The position numbers were made by a program, and so were the translations under genes. Below, piece by piece: positions 6,568-15,251 of a DNA stretch of 64,000 nucleotides. How positions within the stretch are numbered: the first letter of the stretch is position 1; each line of letters begins with the position of its first letter. The notes under the pieces were generated by a model that saw nothing but the letters and a program-made list of their open reading frames with translations, was not told where the DNA came from and made no database searches. The DNA comes from Streptomyces sp. ISL-1 (GTDB lineage Bacteria > Actinomycetota > Actinomycetes > Streptomycetales > Streptomycetaceae), in NCBI RefSeq assembly GCF_018614585.1, contig NZ_JAGGOI010000031.1:1-64000 (forward strand), in the 5' to 3' direction.

Positions 6568-9141
6568 ATGCGCACACCCCGCAGGACCCCGGGCACCGAC
6601 CCGGCGGCTCCGCCCCCACCGCCGCCCGTCTCCGCGTCGGCAGCCCGCGGACGACGCGCGCACGCCGGGCCGCCCGCAGTCGAGCACACCGGACAGCAGC
6701 CACCTGACGTACCCCCGACAGCCCCTGTCGTACGCGGACGATGGCTGCCGCGCCCCAGGACCGTACGAGCGAAGATCATCTCCCTGCTGATGGTGCCGGT
6801 CGTCTCGCTGCTGGCGCTGTGGGGGTTCGCCACAGTCAGCACCGCCCAAGAGGTCGCGCGGCTGGGTCAGTTGCGGCGCGTCGACGCCCAGATCCGCGAA
6901 CCCGTCGCCGCCGCCGTCGCCGCCCTGCAGGCCGAACGGCGCGCGGCAGTACGCCAGGTGGCGGCGCCCTCGGACGAACGCGCCGCCGCAGTGCGGCAGG
7001 AGGCACGGCGCACCGACGACGCCGTGCGCAAGCTGCGCCTCGACGACCGGACGACGGTCGCCGCGGGCGGAGGCATCCCGGCCGGCGTGGCGGGACGGCT
7101 CGACCAGTTCGTCGCCGGCGCGGAAGGACTGCGCGCCCTTCGCACCGCAGTCGTCAGCGGCAAAGCCGGCTGGAACGCCACGTACGAGCAGTACACCGCC
7201 ACCGTCACCGCCGCGTTCGGAGTTTCAGGCGCACTCGCCGGCATCCAGGACGCCGGACCGGGCTCCGATGCGCGTGTGCTGCTGGAGTTCGCCCGGGCCG
7301 GCGAGATGCTCGCCCAGGAGGACGCGCTGCTCACCTCGGCGCAGCTCAGCAACTCCATGGCCGCGGAGCGCCTGCGGCTGTTCACCGGAGCCGTCTCGAC
7401 CCGCAGGAGTCTCACCGATTCGACCGTCACCGACCTGCGCGGCCCCGAACTCACCGCCTGGCGTGAACTGGCCGGGCAGAGCGCCTACCGGCAGTTGCAG
7501 ACGGCAGAGGACAAGGTGCTCACCGCCCGGGCAGGCCGCAAGGCGGCACAGATCCTCCCGGCCACGGTGTGGGACAAGGCCCGTGCCACCGTCGCGGACG
7601 GCATGCGCGCCATCGAGTCGGACGCCCGCGCCGGCGCCGCGGACCGGGGCGACCCCGTGACAGGCGGCATTCTCACCCCGGCAGGTGCGGCCGTGGTACT
7701 CGGACTCGCCGCTGTCGCCGCCTCGTTGATCATCTCCGTACGAACCGGCCGTGTCCTCGTCGTCGAACTGATCAGCCTGCGCAACGACGCACTCAAGATC
7801 GCCCGGCACAGGCTGCCGCAGGCCATGCGCCGACTGCGTACCGGTGAAGAGATCGACATCCACGCCGAAGCCCCGCCTGGTCCACCCCCAGGGGACGAGA
7901 TCGGCCAGGTCGGCGAGGCGCTCGGCATCGTCCACCGGGCCGCGCTGAGCGCCGCGATCGAACGCGCCGAGCTGGCCGGCAGCATCTCCGGCGTCTTCGT
8001 CAACCTCGCCCGCCGCAGCCAGATCCTGGTCCACCGCCAGCTCACCCTGCTCGACACCATGGAGCGCCGGGCCGACGACCCGAACGAACTCGGCGACCTG
8101 TTCCGGCTCGACCACCTCACCACCCGGATGCGGCGACACGCCGAGAGCCTGATCATCCTCTCCGGCGCCGCACCTGGTCGCGCCTGGCGTATGCCCGTCC
8201 CGCTGACCAGCGTCGTACGGGCCGCCGTCTCGGAAATCGAGGACTACACGCGCGTGGAGGTACGGCAACTCCCCGACGCGGCGGTCGTCGGCGCCGCTGT
8301 CGCCGACGTCACCCACATGCTGGCCGAACTGGTCGAGAACGCCGCCCAGTTCTCCCCGCCCCACACAAAGGTGCGGGTCAGCGGCGAACCTGTCGGCAAC
8401 GGCTACGTCCTGGAGATCGAGGACCGCGGCCTCGGCATGGGCAAGGACACCCTCGCCGAAGCCAACCGCCGCCTGGAGGAGTCCGAAGCCCTCGATCTGT
8501 TCGACAGCGACCGGCTCGGCCTGTTCGTCGTCAGCCGCCTCGCTCACCGCCGCGACATCAAGGTCAGTCTGCGCACCTCGCCGTACGGCGGCACAACCGC
8601 GGTGGTGCTGCTGCCCACTTCACTCCTGCAGAGCGCCCTGGCCGCTCCGGCGGGTGCCCGCGGCGCTCCGGACCCCGGCCACGAGGCGCCGTCCGGGCAG
8701 CCGGGACCGGGGCGGCGCAGGACCGGCCCACCCGCTCCGGCTCCGGCTCAGCGCCCGGTGCTCGCAGCGCAGGCCGAGACTCCCACACCGCCCGGAGTCA
8801 CCGCCCTGCGTCTGCGCGCCGCTCCGCCGCAGACCGAGAACGGTGAACTCCCGCGCCGGGTCAGGCAGGCGCACCTCGTCCCGCAGTTGCGCGAAGAGTC
8901 CCCGGCCAAGGAGCAGGAGGACAAGGCAAAAGCCGCGGAGGAATCCCCGGAACGCACCCCCGAGCAGGTACGGGACCGAATGACGGCGTACCGCAACGGC
9001 TGGACCAGGGGCGGCGGTACTCCTCCAGGCACGGCCGCGCCGGGCATGGCAGCACCTCGCATGCCCCTGCCTCGCACGCCCGCGCCTCGCAGCGCAGCCC
9101 CCGGCACCGCCGCTCCCGGCAGCGAAGGAGACAGACCATGA
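6568..9141 (+). CDS. cvnA: Conservon sensor histidine kinase (CvnA-like, nitrate-sensor type)
   Basis: An 857-residue membrane kinase starting at ATG 6568 behind GAGGAGG. After a Pro-rich N-terminus it has a transmembrane segment (about 67-92), a long extracytoplasmic helical domain of the nitrate/nitrite-sensing type, a second membrane segment (about 371-392), a HAMP-like linker and a GHKL ATPase domain (about 575-685) with the N-box ELVENAAQFSPP and the G-box EDRGLGMG. A classical H-box is not obvious, as usual in CvnA proteins. The C-terminal 170 residues are disordered, Pro/Ala-rich. Its stop overlaps the next start (ATGA). Conservon kinases are proposed to work with Roadblock, DUF742 and GTPase partners at the membrane. 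Confidence 0.9.
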   Translation: MRTPRRTPGTDPAAPPPPPPVSASAARGRRAHAGPPAVEHTGQQPPDVPPTAPVVRGRWLPRPRTVRAKIISLLMVPVVSLLALWGFATVSTAQEVARLGQLRRVDAQIREPVAAAVAALQAERRAAVRQVAAPSDERAAAVRQEARRTDDAVRKLRLDDRTTVAAGGGIPAGVAGRLDQFVAGAEGLRALRTAVVSGKAGWNATYEQYTATVTAAFGVSGALAGIQDAGPGSDARVLLEFARAGEMLAQEDALLTSAQLSNSMAAERLRLFTGAVSTRRSLTDSTVTDLRGPELTAWRELAGQSAYRQLQTAEDKVLTARAGRKAAQILPATVWDKARATVADGMRAIESDARAGAADRGDPVTGGILTPAGAAVVLGLAAVAASLIISVRTGRVLVVELISLRNDALKIARHRLPQAMRRLRTGEEIDIHAEAPPGPPPGDEIGQVGEALGIVHRAALSAAIERAELAGSISGVFVNLARRSQILVHRQLTLLDTMERRADDPNELGDLFRLDHLTTRMRRHAESLIILSGAAPGRAWRMPVPLTSVVRAAVSEIEDYTRVEVRQLPDAAVVGAAVADVTHMLAELVENAAQFSPPHTKVRVSGEPVGNGYVLEIEDRGLGMGKDTLAEANRRLEESEALDLFDSDRLGLFVVSRLAHRRDIKVSLRTSPYGGTTAVVLLPTSLLQSALAAPAGARGAPDPGHEAPSGQPGPGRRRTGPPAPAPAQRPVLAAQAETPTPPGVTALRLRAAPPQTENGELPRRVRQAHLVPQLREESPAKEQEDKAKAAEESPERTPEQVRDRMTAYRNGWTRGGGTPPGTAAPGMAAPRMPLPRTPAPRSAAPGTAAPGSEGDRP

Positions 9142-9560
9142 TCGAGCATGAGTCAGCCACAGCCCACCACACCCTCGGGGACCTCGACTGGCTGCTGGAC
9201 GACCTTGTCCTGCGTGTCGGCGAAGTCCGCCACGCGGTCGTGCTGTCCAACGACGGCCTGCCGGTGGGCGCTTCGACCGCGCTGACCCGCGAGGACGCCG
9301 AACACCTGGCAGCCGTCGCGTCCGGATTCCACAGCCTCGCGAAGGGAGCGGGACGCCACTTCCACGCCGGGGGCGTACGCCAGACGATGGTGGAGATGGA
9401 CGACGGTTTCCTCTTTGTGGCCGCCGCGGGCGACGGGTCCTGCCTCGCCCTGCTCACCTCCGTCGTCGCGGACATCGGCCTGATCGCCTATGAGATGGCG
9501 CGTCTCGTCAAACGTGTCGGCGAGCATTTGCGCACTCCGCCGCGCATCATCGCCACGTGA
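9138..9560 (+). CDS. cvnB: Roadblock/LC7 protein (CvnB-like)
   Basis: The 140-residue protein starts with the conservon Roadblock pattern: LDWLLDDLVLRVGEVRHAVV, then LSNDGLPVGAS and REDAEHLAAVASGFHSLAKG. Roadblock/LC7 proteins are small alpha/beta folds that dimerise and regulate small GTPases, here presumably the CvnD GTPase. The ATG overlaps the kinase stop by four bases and its own stop overlaps the next start (GTGA), so the three genes are translationally coupled. A close paralogue is encoded at 11543-11947. Confidence 0.92.
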   Translation: MIEHESATAHHTLGDLDWLLDDLVLRVGEVRHAVVLSNDGLPVGASTALTREDAEHLAAVASGFHSLAKGAGRHFHAGGVRQTMVEMDDGFLFVAAAGDGSCLALLTSVVADIGLIAYEMARLVKRVGEHLRTPPRIIAT

Positions 9561-9985
9561 CCAACATGACCGACATGACCGATGCATCAGACATGACCGA
9601 CATCGTCGGCAGTCATTGGTACGACGCCGAAGCCGGCCCGCTCGTGCGCCCGTACGCGATGACCGGCGGGCGCACCAAGCCGGGACCCAGCAACGTACGG
9701 TTCGACCTCATCGCACTCGTCGACATCGCCGCCGACGCACCCGGCACCGCCGAGGAGTCCCTCCTCGGCCCCGAACACCGCGCACTGCTCACGCTGTGCC
9801 GCTGCGAGACCCAGTCCGTCGCGGAGCTCGCCGCCGACGCCGATCTACCGGTCGGTGTCGTACGAGTCCTTCTCGGTGATCTTCTCGAAGCGGGCTACGT
9901 CCGGGTCAGCCGTCCCGTGCCGCCCGCTCAGCTGCCCGACGAGAAGATCCTCAGGGAGGTGATCGACGGCCTGAGGGCTCTCTAG
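9557..9985 (+). CDS. cvnC: DUF742 protein (CvnC-like)
   Basis: A 142-residue protein starting at GTG 9557. It has the DUF742 hallmarks: VRPYAMTGGRTKPG near residue 31, FDLIALVDI near 48 and a winged-helix-like C-terminus (VAELAADADLPVGVVRVLLG, DLLEAGYVRV). The N-terminus carries an odd Met-Thr-Asp repeat, and internal ATGs offer alternative starts. DUF742 proteins are the third member of conservons; they may bind DNA or bridge the kinase and GTPase. Its TAG stop lies in a CTAG that is also the stop of the opposing acetyltransferase gene. Confidence 0.9.
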   Translation: MTNMTDMTDASDMTDIVGSHWYDAEAGPLVRPYAMTGGRTKPGPSNVRFDLIALVDIAADAPGTAEESLLGPEHRALLTLCRCETQSVAELAADADLPVGVVRVLLGDLLEAGYVRVSRPVPPAQLPDEKILREVIDGLRAL

Positions 9986-10545
9986 TCAACCGCACGCGCC
10001 CAGTCGGCCCTGGTGAGGGCGTACTCGACATCGCCCGACTCGGAGCCCTCGATGGTCTCCGGCCACTCCTCGAAGAAGGTCCGGACATAGCTCAGGCCCG
10101 CTTTCTCCATCACACGCCGCGAACGCGCGTTGACCGTCATCGTGTTCGCTGTCACCCGCTGCACGCGGAACTCCGTGAACCCCTTGCGGATCAAGGCGAT
10201 CGAGCCTTCCGTCGCGTAACCGTGTCCCCAGGCTGCCCTGCCCAGCCGGTAGCCGAGTTCGACCACGGCGGCACTGTGATCGTCCAGCGGCCGGAATTCG
10301 AACCAGCCCAGAAATTCGCCGGTGGTCCGCTCCTCGGCCGCCCAGCAGCCGCGGTCGTCGATGCACGGATAGTGGCGGAGGAACCGCGGCAGTGATTCGG
10401 CCTCGACCGCCTCGCGGGTGGTCGGGCGGCCTCCGTTGATGAAACGCATGACCTCGGGATCGCTGTCGAGGGCGAACAGATGGTCCACGTCGGCCTCGCT
10501 GAAAGGGCGAAGCGTGAGACGGCCGGTCGCAAGGAAGAAGGGCAT
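9982..10545 (-). CDS. GNAT-family N-acetyltransferase (RimJ-like)
   Basis: A 187-residue protein starting at ATG 10545, chosen because GAGGA lies about 8 bases upstream and homology begins there (LATGRLTLRPFSEADVDHLF). It has the GNAT core: a beta-strand ending WFEFRPL, VELGYRLGRAAWGHGYATEG as the acetyl-CoA binding Q/RxxGxG/A-like loop, and VNARSRRVMEKAGL before the last strand. It resembles RimJ/RimL-type acetyltransferases; the substrate cannot be predicted. The gene points against the conservon and lies between cvnC and the GTPase gene, sharing its stop bases with cvnC. Confidence 0.88.
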   Translation of the reverse strand: MPFFLATGRLTLRPFSEADVDHLFALDSDPEVMRFINGGRPTTREAVEAESLPRFLRHYPCIDDRGCWAAEERTTGEFLGWFEFRPLDDHSAAVVELGYRLGRAAWGHGYATEGSIALIRKGFTEFRVQRVTANTMTVNARSRRVMEKAGLSYVRTFFEEWPETIEGSESGDVEYALTRADWARAVD

Positions 10546-10851
10546 GATCCGATCCTCGGTAGATCCGGCGGAAAGCGCCGGCGAATATCCATTCAGCCTC
10601 ACCGATCGCGCCCCTCCGATGCGTGGATGCCGCTGAAAGGACCGCGGAAGGACCGCGGAAGGACTGCGGAAAGGGCTCCAGAAATTGGCATCGAGTGAGT
10701 CCGGAACAGTCACAACTATCTAAAAGTGATCCCTTCCCTCGGGGAAGGGCAGCCATTGCCATGCTGTCTGCGTACGGGCAGTACCGCCGGTGCTGCGAGT
10801 GCCGACATTTGCCAACCCTGAGAAAAATTGCTGATCCGAGAGAAGTGACCG
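10546..10851. other. Divergent intergenic region before the conservon GTPase
   Basis: The 306 bases contain a short degenerate direct repeat (ggaccgcggaa units, about 10636-10675) and a hairpin at 10731-10749. The GTPase and downstream Roadblock genes need a promoter here because the acetyltransferase gene in reverse orientation cuts them from the upstream conservon transcript. No ORF is supported. Confidence 0.5.
10731..10749 (+). promoter_or_regulatory. Hairpin upstream of the conservon GTPase gene
   Basis: CCCTTCCC (10731-10738) and GGGAAGGG (10742-10749) form a perfect 8-bp stem around a 3-base loop, about 100 bases before the GTPase start. There is no U tract, so it may be a leader hairpin or operator rather than a terminator. 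Confidence 0.4.
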
Positions 10852-11457
10852 ATGGCCTCCGAGAGTTCTCACAGCACCGGTGGGGAGTCCACCGCCCTCG
10901 CGCTGAAAATACTGGTCGCCGGCGGCTTCGGCGTCGGCAAAACCACCCTGGTCGGCGCGGTAAGCGAAATTCGGCCCCTGCGCACCGAGGAACACCTCAG
11001 CCAGGTGGGCCGCACGGTCGACGACACCGGGGGAGTTGACCAGAAAACCACGACGACCGTCGCCATGGACTTCGGACGCATCACCATCCGCTCCGGCCTG
11101 TCCCTCTATCTCTTCGGCACCCCGGGACAGGACCGCTTCTGGTTCCTGTGGGACGAACTCTCGCAGGGCGCCCTGGGAGCCGTCGTCCTCGCCGACACAC
11201 GCCGCCTGGTGGACTGCTTTCCCGCTGTTGACTACTTCGAGCACCGCCGGATCCCGTTCGTCGTCGCCGTCAACTGCTTTGCCGGGGCCCGCACTTATGG
11301 CGCGCACGAAGTCTCGCGTGCCCTCGATCTCGATCGCGGGACACCTGTGGTGCTGTGCGACGCGCGTGACCGCGACTCCGGGAAAGAGGTGCTCGTACGA
11401 CTGATCGAATATGCCAGCCGGATGCACACGGCGCGACTGCTCGATTCGGTCGGCTAG
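10852..11457 (+). CDS. cvnD: Conservon small GTPase (CvnD-like)
   Basis: A 201-residue P-loop GTPase. Walker A is GGFGVGKTTL (near residue 24), a switch-I-like threonine run sits in the KTTTTVAMDFGRI segment, G3 is GTPGQDRFW (near 88), and late nucleotide-contact motifs are VAVNCF and VVLCDARD. This is the GTP-binding fourth member of Streptomyces conservons, related to MglA/Ras-like proteins but not prenylated. It is separated from cvnABC by an opposing acetyltransferase gene and is followed 85 bases later by a second Roadblock gene. Confidence 0.92.
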   Translation: MASESSHSTGGESTALALKILVAGGFGVGKTTLVGAVSEIRPLRTEEHLSQVGRTVDDTGGVDQKTTTTVAMDFGRITIRSGLSLYLFGTPGQDRFWFLWDELSQGALGAVVLADTRRLVDCFPAVDYFEHRRIPFVVAVNCFAGARTYGAHEVSRALDLDRGTPVVLCDARDRDSGKEVLVRLIEYASRMHTARLLDSVG

Positions 11458-11542
11458 CTGCACCTTGCCGTGTCGTCGCTCGTACGAAAGGCTTACGGGC
11501 GACGCGCGGGCACGGGGAACGTATGACCGGGAAGGACCAAGC

Positions 11543-11947
11543 ATGGCGTTGGACAAGGGACTTGACTGGCTTCTGGACGATCTGACAAAGAGGATCGAGC
11601 ACATACGTCACGCATTGGTGCTGTCCAACGACGGTCTGGTGACCGGGGCGAGCACGGGACTGGCGCGCGAGGACGCGGAACATCTCGCCGCGGTCTCGTC
11701 CGGTCTTCACTCCCTCGCGCGGGGGTCCGGGCGTCATTTCCGCGCGGGCAAGGCGCGTCAGACCATGGTCGAGTTCGACGAAGCGCTGCTCTTCGTCACG
11801 GCGGCCGGCGAGGGAAGCTGCCTTTGTGTACTCAGCGCGGCCGAGGCGGATGTCGGTCAGGTCGCGTACGAGATGACGCTGATGGTGAACCGGGTCGGCG
11901 AGCATCTGGGCGTCGAGGCCAGACAGCCGGGCGGAACTGCCCACTGA
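11543..11947 (+). CDS. Second Roadblock/LC7 protein of the conservon
   Basis: A 134-residue Roadblock protein starting at ATG 11543 with GAAGGA upstream. It is strongly similar to the Roadblock protein at 9138 (shared GLDWLLDDL, LVLSNDGL, REDAEHLAAVSSGLHSLARG and the YEMTLMVNRVGEHL end). Two Roadblock proteins could form a heterodimer on the single GTPase. The paired gene order GTPase then Roadblock suggests that this half was duplicated or captured from another conservon. Confidence 0.92.
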   Translation: MALDKGLDWLLDDLTKRIEHIRHALVLSNDGLVTGASTGLAREDAEHLAAVSSGLHSLARGSGRHFRAGKARQTMVEFDEALLFVTAAGEGSCLCVLSAAEADVGQVAYEMTLMVNRVGEHLGVEARQPGGTAH

Positions 11948-12066
11948 GCTGCGGGAATTCGGCGGGGGATGGCCGGCCCGTGGAGTTTTCCACAGGTCGG
12001 GCGGGAGATGCCTCAATCGGGCTACGGTCGTCACCGAGAGTATTCACACCTCACGGGGGGACCGTC

Positions 12067-13062
12067 ATGACGGTGAACGAAGCATCGACGCGCAGTCCAT
12101 CGACGCGCAGTCTGGCATCGCACGGATCGAGCGCACCGGACGCACCCCAGTCACCGGGCAGTCCGGCGGCGGACGGGTCGGCGGTGGGCAGTCTGGCGCT
12201 GGGCCGGGCCGCTCAGGAACTGGACCTGAAGCGGGGCGAGCTGGACCTCGCGGTCCAGCTGGGGCACATCCGCACCACTCCTGGCGCGAGCGGCGGCCCG
12301 CCGCGGATCGACCGGCAGGAGGTCGACCGGCTGTGCAGGGCGGAAGGATTCCCCGACGCCCTGCGGGAACGGGTGAGGACCGTGGGCACCGTCGAGGGCG
12401 CGCGACGCATCGCGATCAGCCCGGCGCGGTTCACCCGACTCGCCCGCACGGGCCACTTCATCCCGATCCGGTTCTACCTGAACCGCTACCGGGCGGTCGT
12501 CTGGCTCTATCTGGCCGAAGAACTCAGCGAGTTCGCCCTCGCCCATCCCACGCTGCTCAGCGGCAGGACCCCGCCCGCGCTGCGGACGATGCTGGACACG
12601 GGCCAGGACCGGCGAGCACGGAACTGGCGGGGCCGGCGGCTCGGACTGCTGCTTCGCAGGACCGAGGACGCCTGGGAACGGGCCGCCGCGATCGCCTCGG
12701 TGCTCGACCCGGTCACCGTGGCGGAGGTGGTGCCCGATCCTTATGAACGCTCGCATCTGCGGGTGCTCCGGCCCGAACTCGTCCCCGGCCGCCCTGAATC
12801 GCAGGCCGGGAGAGAGGTGGTGGAGCGGCTGCTACTGGCGGACCACCCGGACGAGATCCTCTGGCACCGAGTGAGCCTGGCCCAGGCGCTGCGGGAGGCG
12901 CGCGACCTGCGCCCGGCGCCACGGCCCGCCGCGAAGACCGACGCCGAGTGCGGGGGTGAGGCAGTTCCCAGGCGCCCCCGGCTGATGCCGGTGCGGCGAA
13001 GTCCCCCCGGACGCGGCCTGCTCAGGCGACTGCGGATCAGAAGGGCGGGGCCTGTGGGCTGA
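12067..13062 (+). CDS. DUF6397-family protein
   Basis: A 331-residue Streptomyces protein, start ATG 12067. The N-terminal 45 residues are a low-complexity Ser/Pro region. Residues 50-100 look like a winged-helix DNA-binding module (LGRAAQELDLKRGELDLAVQ, DRQEVDRLCRAEGFPDALRE). The conserved centre (ISPARFTRLARTGHFIPIRF, YLNRYRAVVWLYLAEELSEF) is typical of DUF6397. The tail is Pro/Arg-rich. Function unknown. It stands alone, downstream of the conservon. Confidence 0.8.
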   Translation: MTVNEASTRSPSTRSLASHGSSAPDAPQSPGSPAADGSAVGSLALGRAAQELDLKRGELDLAVQLGHIRTTPGASGGPPRIDRQEVDRLCRAEGFPDALRERVRTVGTVEGARRIAISPARFTRLARTGHFIPIRFYLNRYRAVVWLYLAEELSEFALAHPTLLSGRTPPALRTMLDTGQDRRARNWRGRRLGLLLRRTEDAWERAAAIASVLDPVTVAEVVPDPYERSHLRVLRPELVPGRPESQAGREVVERLLLADHPDEILWHRVSLAQALREARDLRPAPRPAAKTDAECGGEAVPRRPRLMPVRRSPPGRGLLRRLRIRRAGPVG

Positions 13063-13253
13063 CGGGCGATCGCTGGGCCGCCCGCCGTCCCTGTGGGCAC
13101 TATGGAACGGCCGTTTCGGAAACCGGACAAAGCGGCGCGTTCGCACCTGGTGCTTCACGCCGTCCGAAGCTGCATACTGCCGCTACACCCGAAGCCCCGC
13201 GGGAGGCGAAGGACACGGACGGGGCCTCTCGCCGCAGCGCGCGGCGTACGCTG

Positions 13254-13826
13254 ATGTGGCCGACCGTCGAGGGAGCCACAAATGGGGACGTGGGCTGTGC
13301 CTTGAAAATCCTTGTGGTGGACGATCGCGAGGACAACCTCTTCGCGATAGAGAGCCTGTTACGCCCCGTGGGGCGTCCGGTGGTACGTGCACACAGCGGG
13401 GACGAAGCGCTGAAGACCGTATTGCGCGGCGGCATAGGGGTGGTGATCCTCGACGTCGTGATGCCTCGGATGGATGGCCTGGAAGTGCTCGCCTATCTCA
13501 AACGCCTTGACCACACACGCAATTTGCCCGTCGTGCTGATGACCGGCCTCGGCAGGGACGACGACCTGGCCGCCCGGGCGTACGACCTCGGCGTCTCCGA
13601 CTTCCTGGTCAAACCCGTCGACCCATGGGTGGTGCGTACGAAAGTCAGGGCGCTGGCCGATCTGTACGCCGAGAACCAGAGTCTGCGCGCCCAGATCGGC
13701 GCGCTGACCGACCGGCGGGCGGCCGACGCCTTGGCCGCCGACCTCCCCAACCTGATGGACGCGCGGGCATCGCGCCCGAGCGGCGCCATCACGGGCCGGG
13801 CCCGCAGCGTCCGCGGCATCGACTGA
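13254..13826 (+). CDS. Stand-alone response regulator receiver protein
   Basis: A 190-residue protein with one CheY-like receiver domain and no DNA-binding output. The acidic pocket is VVDDRED (near residue 22), the phosphoacceptor aspartate is in VVILDVVMPRMDG (near 66), and the conserved Thr and Lys are in VVLMTGL and FLVKPVD. A coiled-coil-like ENQSLRAQIGAL segment follows the receiver. No kinase is adjacent. The start could instead be GTG 13290, which has GGGAG upstream and gives a receiver with the usual short N-terminus. Confidence 0.85.
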   Translation: MWPTVEGATNGDVGCALKILVVDDREDNLFAIESLLRPVGRPVVRAHSGDEALKTVLRGGIGVVILDVVMPRMDGLEVLAYLKRLDHTRNLPVVLMTGLGRDDDLAARAYDLGVSDFLVKPVDPWVVRTKVRALADLYAENQSLRAQIGALTDRRAADALAADLPNLMDARASRPSGAITGRARSVRGID

Positions 13827-13856
13827 CCGGCCCCGCGCCGGCCGCCGGAGCCGACC

Positions 13857-13886
13857 CAGCTGCGGTGTGACCGAGAACCGCAGCTG
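13857..13886 (+). terminator. Hairpin terminator after the receiver gene
   Basis: CAGCTGCGGT (13857-13866) pairs perfectly with ACCGCAGCTG (13877-13886) across a 10-base loop, 30 bases after the receiver gene stop. There is no U tract, which is common for Streptomyces terminators. Confidence 0.6.
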
Positions 13887-14197
13887 ATCGAGTGGTCCGC
13901 GGCGGAGTTCGGTGAAGCCTTGCCCTGTGCGGCCCCCGTTCCCGTGCAACGTGTTGTCGTGTCGTTCCCTCTCTCAGGATCCTGGACGCCGGAGGACCGG
14001 CGTGAAGCTGCGCTGTTGGCCCGCTTAAGAAATCCTCGATGGACTCTGAAGGCACCGATGGGCAGATTGGTGCGGGTCCGGTCGTCACTGTCGAAGCTGC
14101 CGCAACCCTGGCAACCGCTGCCGCAGCCGTCACACCTGTACCGGCAGCCGTCACACCTGTCCTCGGTCACCCCCACCACCATGCTGGAGCCGCCCCG
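13887..14197. other. Upstream region of the threonine-degradation operon
   Basis: About 310 bases with no supported gene. It contains a 17-base direct repeat (gcagccgtcacacctgt at 14123-14139 and 14144-14160) and a small hairpin (cgccggaggaccggcg near 13987). I looked for a glycine riboswitch because the operon makes glycine, and saw none. Confidence 0.45.
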
Positions 14198-15226
14198 ATG
14201 AAGGCACTTGTCAAGCAGCACGCCGAGCCAGGCCTCTGGCTCATGGACGTGCCGGAGCCGGAGACCGGCCCCGCTGACGTGCTGATCAAGGTGCTGCGCA
14301 CCGGGATCTGCGGTACCGATCTGCACATCAGGTCGTGGGACGGCTGGGCCCAGCAGGCAGTCAGTACGCCCCGCGTCCTCGGCCACGAGTTCGTCGGCGA
14401 GGTCGCCGCCGTCGGCGCCGACGTCCAGGACATCGCGGTGGGCGATGTGGTGAGCGGCGAGGGCCATCTCGTCTGTGGCAAGTGCCGCAACTGTCTCGCC
14501 GGCCGCCGCCATCTGTGCCGCAGCACCATCGGCCTCGGTGTCGGCCGCGACGGCGCGTTCGCCGAGTACGTCTCGCTGCCCGCGTCCAATGTCTGGGTGC
14601 ACCGTACGAAGGTCGATCTGGACATCGCCGCGATCTTCGACCCGTTCGGGAACGCCGTGCACACCGCGCTCTCGTTCCCGCTGGTCGGCGAGGACGTCCT
14701 GATCACGGGCGCGGGCCCGATCGGCATCATGGCCGCGGCCGTCGCCCGGCACGCCGGTGCGCGCAACGTCGTCATCACCGATGTCAGCGAGCCCCGTCTG
14801 GAGCTGGCCCGCAAGGTCGGCGCCACCCTCGCGCTGAACGTCGCCCAGAGCGACATCGCGGAGGCGCAGCGGCAGCTCGGGCTCAAGGAGGGTTTCGACA
14901 TCGGTCTTGAGATGTCAGGACGCCCCGAGGCCATGCGCGACATGGTCGCCAATATGACGCACGGCGGCCGCATCGCCATGCTGGGCCTGCCCGCCGACGA
15001 GTTCGCCGTCGACTGGTCGAAGATCGTCACCTCGATGATCACCATCAAGGGCATCTACGGCCGCGAGATGTTCGAGACCTGGTACGCGATGACGGTCCTG
15101 CTCGAAGGCGGCCTCGACCTCACCCCGGTGATCACCGGCAGCTACGGCTACCCGGACTTCGGCGCCGCTTTCGACGAGGCCGCCACCGCCCGCAGCGGCA
15201 AGATCATCCTCGACTGGACCGTCTGA
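14198..15226 (+). CDS. tdh: L-threonine 3-dehydrogenase
   Basis: A 342-residue zinc-dependent medium-chain dehydrogenase, the usual length for Tdh, starting at ATG 14198 with GGAG 9 bases upstream. Catalytic zinc ligands are the Cys of GICGTDLH and GHEFVGEV; the structural zinc is held by four cysteines in the CGKCRNCLAGRRHLC segment. The NAD-binding Rossmann motif is GAGPIGIMAAAVAR. It oxidises L-threonine to 2-amino-3-ketobutyrate, which the enzyme of the next gene, 25 bases downstream, cleaves to glycine and acetyl-CoA. Confidence 0.95.
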   Translation: MKALVKQHAEPGLWLMDVPEPETGPADVLIKVLRTGICGTDLHIRSWDGWAQQAVSTPRVLGHEFVGEVAAVGADVQDIAVGDVVSGEGHLVCGKCRNCLAGRRHLCRSTIGLGVGRDGAFAEYVSLPASNVWVHRTKVDLDIAAIFDPFGNAVHTALSFPLVGEDVLITGAGPIGIMAAAVARHAGARNVVITDVSEPRLELARKVGATLALNVAQSDIAEAQRQLGLKEGFDIGLEMSGRPEAMRDMVANMTHGGRIAMLGLPADEFAVDWSKIVTSMITIKGIYGREMFETWYAMTVLLEGGLDLTPVITGSYGYPDFGAAFDEAATARSGKIILDWTV

Positions 15227-15251
15227 AAGCTTTTCGTTAAGGAGCCCCACC

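Noticed and set aside
7225..8547. 440-codon reverse frame inside the conservon kinase
   Set aside because: Antisense shadow; the forward frame has the kinase N-box and G-box.
13887..14197. Glycine riboswitch before tdh-kbl
   Set aside because: I looked for the paired aptamer pattern and saw only short repeats and a small hairpin.
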